Assembly (NCBI GenBank): GCA_029933495.1
Contig: JAOZOC010000134.1
Span: forward strand, 1-7,964
Length of the DNA: 7,964 bases
Direction of reading: 5' to 3'
DNA from: Bacteroidales bacterium
GTDB taxonomy: Bacteria > Bacteroidota > Bacteroidia > Bacteroidales > JAADJA01
Shown here: positions 1 through 6,146 of the stretch, piece by piece
Numbering within the stretch: position 1 is the stretch's first letter
Layout: each line of letters begins with the position of its first letter
Translations under genes and position numbers: made by a program
The notes under the pieces: generated by a model
The model's database searches: none
The model's input: the letters and a program-made list of their open reading frames with translations, nothing else
Told to the model about the DNA's origin: nothing

Positions 1-203
1 CAGAAAATCGTGTAAGGACTACTTATAGTTATATACCCACTGTAGAATTTCACCCTTGGGATGATGTAAACCTGAAATTTTTTGCGGGATATGTTGGAAG
101 AGCTTTCCAGTATTCCGATTATGCTAAGGCAAAAATCAATTCCAAGGATTACACTACGGGAAGGGTGATGGTAGGACTGATTTCACCATTGAAATTCTTA
201 TAA
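1..203 (+). CDS. C-terminal end of an outer-membrane beta-barrel protein, porin-like (partial)
   Basis: An open frame enters from the left edge (first whole codon at 3) and stops with TAA at 201-203, giving the last 66 residues. The segment has alternating hydrophobic and polar residues with many aromatics (VEFHPWDDVNLKFFAGYVG, then AFQYSDYAKAK) and ends TGRVMVGLISPLKFL. That pattern fits the last two or three strands of an outer-membrane barrel. The ending resembles the C-termini of Bacteroidota porins of the phosphate-selective porin O/P group, but that family assignment is from memory and only moderately secure. The start and most of the protein lie outside the window. A palindromic hairpin 41 bases after the stop could end its transcript. 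Confidence 0.6.
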   Translation, partial: ENRVRTTYSYIPTVEFHPWDDVNLKFFAGYVGRAFQYSDYAKAKINSKDYTTGRVMVGLISPLKFL

Positions 204-243
204 TGAGTCATCCTAAAAGAGGTTGACAAGTATCTTAAATTCG

Positions 244-277
244 TAAAAACCCGTGAGTATATACTCACGGGTTTTTA
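244..277. terminator. Perfect 34-bp palindrome, probable bidirectional terminator
   Basis: The left half (244-260, TAAAAACCCGTGAGTAT) is the exact reverse complement of the right half (261-277). The RNA would fold into a long GC-cored hairpin with a tight TATA-type loop, flanked by an A-run on the left and a T-run on the right, so it can act as an intrinsic terminator in either direction. It lies 40 bases after the porin-like gene and ends only 26 bases before the gltS start codon. I see no TAnnTTTG promoter box between it and gltS, so a role as a leader attenuator or a regulator binding site is also possible. Confidence 0.7.
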
Positions 278-303
278 ACACAATCCTTATAAAAAACCAT
301 ACG

Positions 304-1506
304 ATGGAACTCGACTCCCGGCAAACAATAATTGTAGCAGTTTTGGTACTCTTTCTTGGCAAGTACCTTAATAATAAATTTAACGTTTTACGCAAATACA
401 ATATCCCAGAGCCTGTTACCGGCGGGCTTGTGGCTTCTTTGTTTTTCGGTTTGTTGTTCCTCTTATTTGATTTGGATATCAAGTTTGCAACACATTACCG
501 TGATATATTGCTGATTGTATTTTTTACTTCCCTTGGGCTTTCAACAAAAATACAAAGTATTGTCAAAGGGGGGAAAATCCTGCTCATTTTAACAGTTTTT
601 GCAATAGGTTATATTTTCCTTCAAAATTACATGGGCATATTGTTGGCCAAACTGTTCAATTATAATCCGGGCATGGGACTTTTGGCTGGCTCGGTTCCAC
701 TACAGGGCGGCCATGGGAATGTTGTCTCCTTTGTACCGGTCATCGATGAGCAATTTAGCATTTCCAATGGGATGGAGATAGGGATGATAATGGCCACCTT
801 CGGGCTAATAGCCGGTGGAATACTTGGAGGCCCGGTTGCAAAATACCTGATAAAGAAATATAACTTAAAACCAGATACCGAAACTGAAGATCCTGAAATT
901 AGCATTGGAAGGAAACATGGGAAAAACCTAACCATCGACTACAATTCGATATTAAAAGTTATTATAATGATTTTTCTCTCTGTCGGTGGTGGCATTTATC
1001 TGCATGAATTCCTGGATTATGTTAATTTTACACTTCCAATGTTTGCAACCTGTATGCTTAGTGGGGTAATCCTGGCTTGGATTGTCCCCCTTATTATCCC
1101 AAAATTTGATTGTGCAGGAAAATCACCAACACTTGCCATCACTTCCGATTTAAGTTTGGGCCTGTTTCTGGCAATGGCAATGATGTCCCTCAAATTTTGG
1201 GAAATTGGCGAGGAATCCTTATTTATCATAGCAAGTATTCTTCTCCAAACCATCGCAATATTGCTGTTTACTGTTTTTGTAATTTTCAGGGTACTGGGCA
1301 AAAGTTATGCTTCAGCGGTAATTTCGGCCGGTTATATCGGTTCGGCAATGGGTGCCACTCCAACGGCAATGGCCAATATGGCTGCTGTAACCAAAGAACA
1401 TGGCCCATCAGCAATAGCTTTTGCGGTAATCCCTATTATGGGTGCTTTTATCATTCAGGTGAGCAATGCCTTCGTGCTCAATATTATTTTAATGATAATG
1501 GGCTAA
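304..1506 (+). CDS. gltS: Sodium/glutamate symporter GltS
   Basis: This 400-residue polytopic inner-membrane protein imports glutamate with sodium ions. It aligns by eye with E. coli GltS along its length. Landmarks are IPEPVTGGL (34-42), the first re-entrant-loop signature LLAGSVPLQGGHGN (126-139), ATFGLIAGGILGGPVA (164-179), LSLGLFLAMAMMSLKFWE (283-300) and the second signature GSAMGATPTAMANM (346-359). Ten or more hydrophobic segments alternate with short loops, and the length matches the family norm of about 400. I chose the ATG at 304 because MELDSRQT aligns with the family start. The in-frame GTG at 253 lies inside the palindrome and would add 17 atypical residues. Compared with E. coli, the Ser before GGHG is Gln and the His in GHCGFG is Tyr. 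The substrate is inferred from the family. Confidence 0.95.
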   Translation: MELDSRQTIIVAVLVLFLGKYLNNKFNVLRKYNIPEPVTGGLVASLFFGLLFLLFDLDIKFATHYRDILLIVFFTSLGLSTKIQSIVKGGKILLILTVFAIGYIFLQNYMGILLAKLFNYNPGMGLLAGSVPLQGGHGNVVSFVPVIDEQFSISNGMEIGMIMATFGLIAGGILGGPVAKYLIKKYNLKPDTETEDPEISIGRKHGKNLTIDYNSILKVIIMIFLSVGGGIYLHEFLDYVNFTLPMFATCMLSGVILAWIVPLIIPKFDCAGKSPTLAITSDLSLGLFLAMAMMSLKFWEIGEESLFIIASILLQTIAILLFTVFVIFRVLGKSYASAVISAGYIGSAMGATPTAMANMAAVTKEHGPSAIAFAVIPIMGAFIIQVSNAFVLNIILMIMG

Positions 1507-1569
1507 AACAGAATTCTAACAATTAATGAAAACATGTAGGATCGTTCACGAGATTGCTTCATCTAAAAA

Positions 1570-1965
1570 ATGGCTATGAAAAAAAGAAATTTTGAGGTAC
1601 TCAATGATGGTGCTGTTAATAGGTCAATTGCATTTACTAAAAAAGAAAGAGAAGAACTAGGATTGAGAGGATTGCTGCCCTACCCTATTGTGAGTCAAGA
1701 CATGCAGGTAAAACGTGTTATGAATGCCTTAAGGCGTATGCCTACTGACATTGAGCGATATTCAAATTTAACCTTTTTACAGGATCGCAACGTAGATTTA
1801 TTCTATAAAGTCGTTATTGAAAATATAGAAGAAATAATGCCAATAATCAATGAACAGTCCGTAATATTTGCACTATCCAATCCCATTTCCAAAGCTGAAT
1901 GCACCACAGAACAAGCCTACCAGTGGAGTGATGGAAAAGCTATTTTGCCAGATTATTATGTATAA
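1570..1965 (+). pseudogene. Malic enzyme remnant with in-frame internal deletion
   Basis: This 131-codon open frame joins two separate pieces of NAD(P)-dependent malic enzyme (oxidative decarboxylation of malate to pyruvate). Residues 17-92 (NRSIAFTKKEREELGLRGLL, then DRNVDLFYKVVIENIEEIMPI) match the N-terminal region of the eukaryotic-type enzyme, as in human ME2 [20 protein letters not shown]. Residues 93-125 ([20 protein letters not shown], then AYQWSDGKAI) match the late block [20 protein letters not shown]. About 300 residues between them are missing, including the YTPTVG segment, the catalytic Tyr, Lys and metal ligands, and the NAD-binding fold. The last ~100 residues are also absent. 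The junction is at about 1840-1850. The normal family length is roughly 540-580 residues, so this cannot be an active malic enzyme. One extra T in the T-run at 1943-1946 would restore the family reading AIFA, hinting at a frameshift too. It could still be translated. A collapsed assembly is the alternative explanation. Confidence 0.8.
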
Positions 1966-2014
1966 TCCAAAGAGTTATAGTTTTATGGTGAAATTGAAAG
2001 TAGTAAACAACAAC

Positions 2015-2047
2015 AAAGCCCCGTCTTGAATAAGACAGGGCTTTTTG
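2015..2047. terminator. Hairpin terminator between convergent genes
   Basis: The arms AAAGCCCCGTCTT (2015-2027) and AAGACAGGGCTTT (2032-2044) pair around a GAAT loop, with a T-run at 2041-2045 continuing the right arm. There is one C-A mismatch in the plus-strand transcript. In the minus-strand transcript the same position becomes a U-G wobble pair, so the stem is fully paired in that direction. It sits 49 bases past the malic enzyme remnant and 20 bases past the stop of the minus-strand gene, and can serve both. Confidence 0.75.
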
Positions 2048-2067
2048 TTAAGAATATTTAGTATCGA

Positions 2068-2295
2068 TTAATCCAGAATTTTATTTCTGGCATCATATAT
2101 CTTTTTCGCACCATAACCAGCACTAAGAACCATTAAGATTATTAATCCTCCACCAATAGGAGCACCACCACCAACAGGTAAATCACCACTTCCAGGTCCT
2201 CCTCCCGGATCAGGGGGTAAATCGGCAAAAACGGTTGTTAATGGAACCAGAAGAAAAACTGCGATGATTAAAACTATTTTGGTAATATTTCTCAT
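2068..2295 (-). CDS. Small secreted protein with PIGGG-type C-terminal sorting-like tail
   Basis: This 75-residue protein has a signal peptide at 1-24 (MRNITKIVL, then a hydrophobic core ending TVFA, probable cleavage before Asp25). A short Pro/Gly linker follows (PPDPGGGPGSG, 27-37), then LPVGGGAPIGGG (39-50), a hydrophobic stretch LIILMVLSAGYGA (51-63) and a basic end KKIYDARNK. The motif, hydrophobic helix and positive tail together resemble the C-terminal protein-sorting tails of very small Bacteroidota proteins (PID-CTERM-like, usually PIDGG, here PIGGG), which are thought to be handled by exosortase-type systems. The processing itself is inference. I chose the ATG at 2295 over the more upstream ATG at 2379 because it places the signal peptide at the N-terminus. 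The function is unknown. It is transcribed away from the copper-receptor operon. Confidence 0.75.
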   Translation of the reverse strand: MRNITKIVLIIAVFLLVPLTTVFADLPPDPGGGPGSGDLPVGGGAPIGGGLIILMVLSAGYGAKKIYDARNKILD

Positions 2296-2376
2296 AATGA
2301 TAACTTTTGCAAAATTAATAATGTCCCCTCTTTTACACTTAGAATAAGAAAAGGTTTCATTTTTTGTTTCAGGCTG

Positions 2377-2384
2377 CAAAAGTA
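2377..2384 (-). promoter_or_regulatory. Candidate Bacteroidota -7 box for the small secreted protein
   Basis: The plus-strand bases CAAAAGTA read TACTTTTG on the minus strand, an exact match to the Bacteroidota -7 consensus TAnnTTTG, about 80 bases upstream of the start at 2295. I see no clear TTG at the expected -33 distance. A second minus-strand match (TAATTTTG) lies at 2310-2317, much closer to the start, and could be the real one. Confidence 0.35.
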
Positions 2385-2453
2385 TGAAATATTATAAAAT
2401 GCGATAAAAAAAAATAAAAAACTTTATTTAATCCATTACATAGTATTCTTTCT

Positions 2454-2461
2454 TACTTTTG
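2454..2461 (+). promoter_or_regulatory. Candidate promoter -7 box of the copper-receptor operon
   Basis: TACTTTTG matches TAnnTTTG exactly and lies 32 bases before the receptor ATG, so transcription would begin near 2468. The -33 element is weak: only a T-rich stretch (about 2423-2430) lies roughly one spacer upstream. The rest of the 2296-2493 gap is a very AT-rich divergent promoter region. I saw no convincing repressor palindrome or riboswitch in it. Confidence 0.5.
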
Positions 2462-2493
2462 TTTCAAGCTATTGTTCATAATAATATAGCTAT

Positions 2494-4857
2494 ATGAAAC
2501 AATTTATTTTGTCATTTATTTTGCTGGTTACCGTGAATTCAGGCTTTTCGCAAGGTATTGGGAATATTAGAGGTACAATTATTGACAGCCTTACAATGCA
2601 ACCGATTGAAAATGCTGAAATATTAATTCCCAAGGTTGGGAAAGCCACAATTTCGGATGCAAATGGCTTTTTTGAGATCAAAAATATAGCATCAGGGTAC
2701 TATAAAGTTGTAATAAGACATCTCAGTTATAGAAGTAAGGAGAAAAATGTTGAACTTAAAGATGGTCAAAGTCTGAATCTGACGATACTTTTTTCTCAGG
2801 AAATTAAAAGTCTTAATGAGTTTATTGTTACCCAATACAGCGAAAGAGAGAATTTAATTAGCAAGCTTCCATATATTCAGACCACTATGGTGCAAAGCCA
2901 GATAAAAACGAGCAGTGCAGGTGGTATAGGCGATTTTCTGAGAAGTTCGGGAAATATTTCAGGAATCAGAAAGGGAGGCTCTGGAATTGATCCGGTAGTC
3001 AGAGGGTTTAAATTTAGCCAGCTAAATGTAATAACAGATAACGGCCAAAAGATTGAAGGTGGTTGTCCGAATCGTATGGACCCTGCTGTTTCCCATCTCG
3101 ACATAGAGGATATTAAAAGAATTGATATTTATAAAGGGCCCTATGCACTGCGATATGGGCCTAATTTTGGAGGAACGTTAAATCTGATTACACTTTCCCA
3201 AAAAATCTATGATAACTTCACAATTAATCTGGATGCTCTGATGGGCTTTCAGGGAAACTGGAATGGAATAAAAGAGAAGCTTTCTGTCTCGGGTGGCAAC
3301 AGGGTTTTCTTTTTCGGGCTTTCGGGAAATTATAAGGATTATGGCAATTATAAGGACGGAAGTGGGAATGAAATCAATGCTTCTTACACAAAATACAATT
3401 ACGGCGGATATATTGGGATGAAGGTACATAAGAATCACACGATTTCGTTTAAATATGATGAATCAAAGGGTAGGAATGTTGATTTTCCGGCACTACCTAT
3501 GGATGAGCGAAAGGATGATACCAGGCTTATGTCGTTGGATTATAAAGGAACATTTGATAACGCGTTATTGGATTTTATTACATTTAAGGTATATGATTCG
3601 GATGTAAAGCATCAGATGGATAATAAGGAAAGACCTGTTTCCGACACAGTTGTTGCCGATTCTGATATTTCTGCTAATAACAAAGGGTTAAGAGTGGAGA
3701 CAGGAATTAACCTGAATAGTGCTATTTTATATGCAGGTGTTGATTATGAGAATATCACAAAAGACGGAGAGCGTATCAAAAGTATGATACTGCAACCCGG
3801 CCTGCCAGTGAAAAAGGAAAAGCTCTGGAATAACGCATTAATAAGAAATACAGGTATTTTTGCACAATATTCGGCAACATTTGCTTCCTGGGACGTTGTG
3901 GCTGCTGCACGAGTTGATGTTAATTATGGTACTTCGGATGAAATTGTTATTTTCACACCAATGCAGGGAGAGATTTACAGATATTCAACAGATTCAATCT
4001 CCTTCGGGTTCACTAATTTCAGTTTTAATGCCGGTGCTACCAAACATCTGAATGAAAAGTTTGCTATATCACTGTCAGTAGGAAGTGGAACCAGAAGTCC
4101 TGATATGGTTGAGCGTTTCATTATACTGTTGCCTGTTGGCTATGACAAATTCGATTATCTCGGCAATCCTAAACTTAAACCCGAAACCAATAACCAGATT
4201 GATCTCACATTTAAGTTCACTGATGAGAGGTTTGGATTGATGCAGGTAAATGGTTTTTATTCTCTTTTAAACAATTACATTACAGGGAAAAGGCTTCCTC
4301 CTTCGGTTCAGAAACCTTTGACAAAAGGTGTTTTGGGTGTGAAGCAGTTTTACAATGCAGGAAATGCCAGGATGAGAGGCTTTGAGTTTGTTTATGCCTC
4401 TCCGGCCAGGTACAGATTGGGTGTCAGTTTTATTGCGGCTCTTACGTATGGCACTATCGACAATTCAAGCAGATATATTATCAACGACCAGGGACAGGTT
4501 ACCGGAGATGAAGAGATTGTAAATGATGCACTGGCCGAGATTCCACCGTTTGAGGCAACGGCAAAATTGAAGTACCAGCTCTTTGATAGTAAGTTTGTTC
4601 CTGCTGTCGAGATCAGAATGGTTGCTGCCCAGAATCATATTTCACAATCACAATATGAAATGGCCTCACCCGGATTCGTCACGGCAAAATTTTATTTTAA
4701 TTACTATTTCAGCAAGCACTTTTCTGTTACAGGCGGTGTGAATAATATTTTTAATAATACATATTTCGAACATCTTAACAGAAATATAATCGGAGAAAAA
4801 TACGAACTCTATGAGCCGGGAAGAAGTTTTTGGATTAATTTGTATTTTAAGATTTAA
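2494..4857 (+). CDS. TonB-dependent outer-membrane copper receptor (OprC/NosA-like)
   Basis: This 787-residue protein should import copper or a copper complex across the outer membrane using TonB energy. A signal peptide (1-20, ending SGFSQ) is followed by a carboxypeptidase-regulatory-like beta-sandwich typical of Bacteroidota receptors (about 22-103), a TonB-box-like LNEFIVTQ (107-114), the plug (about 120-235, with VVRGFKFSQLNVITDNG and YKGPYALRYGPNFGGTLNLI) and a barrel ending FWINLYFKI. The specific evidence is CPNRMDPA at 191-198 and HQMDN at 373-377. In P. aeruginosa OprC, copper is held by C143/M147 (CxxxM) and H323/M325 (HxM). Here C191/M195 and H373/M375 keep both motifs, and the M-to-H spacing (178 residues) is close to OprC's 176. 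FPALPMDERKDDTRLMSLDY (331-350) is also typical of that group. The gene heads the operon. Substrate assignment is by motif and context. Confidence 0.9.
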   Translation: MKQFILSFILLVTVNSGFSQGIGNIRGTIIDSLTMQPIENAEILIPKVGKATISDANGFFEIKNIASGYYKVVIRHLSYRSKEKNVELKDGQSLNLTILFSQEIKSLNEFIVTQYSERENLISKLPYIQTTMVQSQIKTSSAGGIGDFLRSSGNISGIRKGGSGIDPVVRGFKFSQLNVITDNGQKIEGGCPNRMDPAVSHLDIEDIKRIDIYKGPYALRYGPNFGGTLNLITLSQKIYDNFTINLDALMGFQGNWNGIKEKLSVSGGNRVFFFGLSGNYKDYGNYKDGSGNEINASYTKYNYGGYIGMKVHKNHTISFKYDESKGRNVDFPALPMDERKDDTRLMSLDYKGTFDNALLDFITFKVYDSDVKHQMDNKERPVSDTVVADSDISANNKGLRVETGINLNSAILYAGVDYENITKDGERIKSMILQPGLPVKKEKLWNNALIRNTGIFAQYSATFASWDVVAAARVDVNYGTSDEIVIFTPMQGEIYRYSTDSISFGFTNFSFNAGATKHLNEKFAISLSVGSGTRSPDMVERFIILLPVGYDKFDYLGNPKLKPETNNQIDLTFKFTDERFGLMQVNGFYSLLNNYITGKRLPPSVQKPLTKGVLGVKQFYNAGNARMRGFEFVYASPARYRLGVSFIAALTYGTIDNSSRYIINDQGQVTGDEEIVNDALAEIPPFEATAKLKYQLFDSKFVPAVEIRMVAAQNHISQSQYEMASPGFVTAKFYFNYYFSKHFSVTGGVNNIFNNTYFEHLNRNIIGEKYELYEPGRSFWINLYFKI

Positions 4858-4897
4858 ATATGATGTTGATTTTAAAGTGATATTAAAATTATAAGTG

Positions 4898-5257
4898 ATG
4901 AAGAAAATCATATTTTTATTATTGATTGCTATTGCAATATCATCCTGCAATAAGGATGACACAGAAGTTGATGTAACATACAGGGTTAGCAAGGCTTACT
5001 CAGCAACTTCTGTTTCCTATATTAATGATGAAGGGATAATGAGTACCGACACAGTATATTTTGATAGCGGCGAGGATATATGGAGCTATTCTTTCAATGT
5101 CGAAAAGGGTGAAATAGTTTATGTCTCTGCCATATATGCTGATTCAGCATCTTCAGTAACAGTTGAAGTATTACTTGACGGCAAAATCTACAAATCGGGT
5201 TCAAGCAATAATGAACCCGGAAAGTATGTTATAGTATCCGGGACAATTCCCTATTAA
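4898..5257 (+). CDS. Small MmpS-like lipoprotein
   Basis: This 119-residue lipoprotein has signal MKKIIFLLLIAIAISSC with the lipid-carrying Cys at 17, followed by NKDDTE. Lys-Asp-Asp just after the Cys matches the Bacteroidota lipoprotein export signal (K followed by two acidic residues), so surface exposure is likely. The remainder is one beta-rich domain: VTYRVSKAYSATSVSYIND, then WSYSFNVEKGEIVYVSAIY, VTVEVLLDGKIYKSG and GKYVIVSG. The order of a VTY strand, an aromatic-Ser-Phe strand, a V-x-V-x-LDGK strand and a final Y-x-x-V-S-G strand resembles the Ig-like fold of MmpS-family proteins, which assist transport in mycobacteria. Similarity is at pattern level only. I chose the ATG at 4898, and the GTG at 4895 would add only one residue. 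It starts 40 bases after the receptor. It may be a receptor accessory, but no metal-binding motif is evident. Confidence 0.7.
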   Translation: MKKIIFLLLIAIAISSCNKDDTEVDVTYRVSKAYSATSVSYINDEGIMSTDTVYFDSGEDIWSYSFNVEKGEIVYVSAIYADSASSVTVEVLLDGKIYKSGSSNNEPGKYVIVSGTIPY

Positions 5258-5288
5258 TTTGGTTTACTTTGGTGAAAATTGCCACGTA

Positions 5289-6110
5289 ATGATAAAAAAT
5301 TCAAATTTATTAATAGCCGCAGGAGTAATTATCTTTTTATTATCGGCATCTCTGTCGGGATGTGATAAAAATAAGAATAAACCCCCTGAACCCGGACCTG
5401 GCAAGATAACTTTTCATTTTAAACATCTGATTGATGGACAGCCGATAATTTATGACAGTCTGATGTATATCAATGCTGCTGGTAATGAGTATATGGTTAA
5501 CGAAATCCAGTATTTTATTTCTGATATAACGCTCTATAAGAACGACGGAACTGAAAAGATGATAAAAGACTGGCAGGATATCTATTATGTTGATACTGAC
5601 CTTGATAATACCTGGAGTTGGGAAGTTTATGATGACATCAATCCAGGCACTTACGATTCCATTTCATTTATCTTCGGTATTACTGAAGAGAAAAACAGAT
5701 CGTTTATGTTTGTTAATCCTCCCGAAAGAGATATGTTCTGGCCCGAATACCTCGGGGGAGGATATCATTATATGAAACTTAACGGCAAATGGCTTGAAGA
5801 GGGACAGACCTGGCAGACAACACCTTTCGATTTTCATCTTGGCAGAGGACAGATTTATTACTCATACCCCGATTCAATAATAGGGTTCGTTCCCAACTTT
5901 TTCAGGGTAAGTCTGCCAAAATCGGGATTTTCAATCTCGGCTGACCAAAGAAAGAATATTGAGATAAAGATGAATGTGGAAAACTGGTTTAAAGATCCGC
6001 ATATTTTCGACCTTGATGTTTATGGTGGTTATATTATGCAGAATCAGGAAGCAATGCAGATTGCGAAGGAAAACGGGCATAATGTTTTTTCAGTTAAGGT
6101 TATGGATTAG
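5289..6110 (+). CDS. MbnP-like copper-binding lipoprotein
   Basis: This 273-residue lipoprotein (lipobox LSGC, Cys25) is followed by a basic Pro-rich linker. The rest has the MbnP-family layout: ITFHFKHLIDGQPI (40-53), NAAGNEYMVNEIQYFISDITL (62-82), NPGTYDSISFIFGI (118-131), RDMFWPEYLGGGYHYMKLNG (147-166), FHLG (182-185), NWFKDPHIFDL (232-242) and IMQNQEAMQIAKENGHNVFSV (249-269). Characterised MbnP binds copper at a site containing a kynurenine made from Trp by the partner diheme enzyme MbnH. An MbnH-like gene lies two genes downstream. The mature protein has seven Trp (95, 109, 111, 151, 168, 175, 233) and conserved-looking His 44, 160 and 183 as candidate site residues, but I cannot say which are used. 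I chose the ATG at 5289 because it gives a proper signal peptide. The TTG at 5259 adds ten unlikely residues. No export-signal acids follow the Cys, so it probably faces the periplasm. Confidence 0.85.
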   Translation: MIKNSNLLIAAGVIIFLLSASLSGCDKNKNKPPEPGPGKITFHFKHLIDGQPIIYDSLMYINAAGNEYMVNEIQYFISDITLYKNDGTEKMIKDWQDIYYVDTDLDNTWSWEVYDDINPGTYDSISFIFGITEEKNRSFMFVNPPERDMFWPEYLGGGYHYMKLNGKWLEEGQTWQTTPFDFHLGRGQIYYSYPDSIIGFVPNFFRVSLPKSGFSISADQRKNIEIKMNVENWFKDPHIFDLDVYGGYIMQNQEAMQIAKENGHNVFSVKVMD

Positions 6111-6120
6111 AATAATAATA

Positions 6121-6128
6121 TATCTTTG
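6121..6128 (+). promoter_or_regulatory. Candidate internal operon promoter -7 box
   Basis: TATCTTTG is an exact TAnnTTTG match in the 36-base gap after the MbnP-like gene, 18 bases before the next ATG. It could drive the Ig-like lipoprotein and the diheme enzyme separately. No clear -33 TTG is visible, and the match may be chance in AT-rich DNA. Confidence 0.3.
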
Positions 6129-6146
6129 CATAAAAGAGATAGATTG

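Noticed and set aside
253..303. GTG start adding 17 residues to GltS
   Set aside because: It lies inside the perfect palindrome, and the family start aligns with the ATG at 304.
660..935. Antisense open frame within gltS (and similar antisense frames within the receptor, e.g. 2877-3104 and 3178-3438)
   Set aside because: They are opposite strongly conserved coding sequence, have low-quality composition and lack any plausible start context or family resemblance.
1110..1526. 138-codon plus-strand frame inside and past the end of gltS
   Set aside because: It is an out-of-frame shadow of the well-conserved gltS, rich in Cys/Asn/Gly and without domain resemblance.
2296..2379. Upstream extension of the small minus-strand protein to an ATG at 2379
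   Set aside because: It would place 28 polar residues before the signal peptide and overlap a promoter-like box.
2494..4857. Siderophore or SusC-type sugar receptor
   Set aside because: It is shorter than SusC proteins, no SusD partner follows, and the CPNRM and HQM copper motifs point to the OprC/NosA group.
5259..5288. TTG start for the MbnP-like gene, and a near match to the -7 box at 5264-5271
   Set aside because: The ATG at 5289 begins a normal lipoprotein signal. The promoter match has a wrong base at a fixed position.
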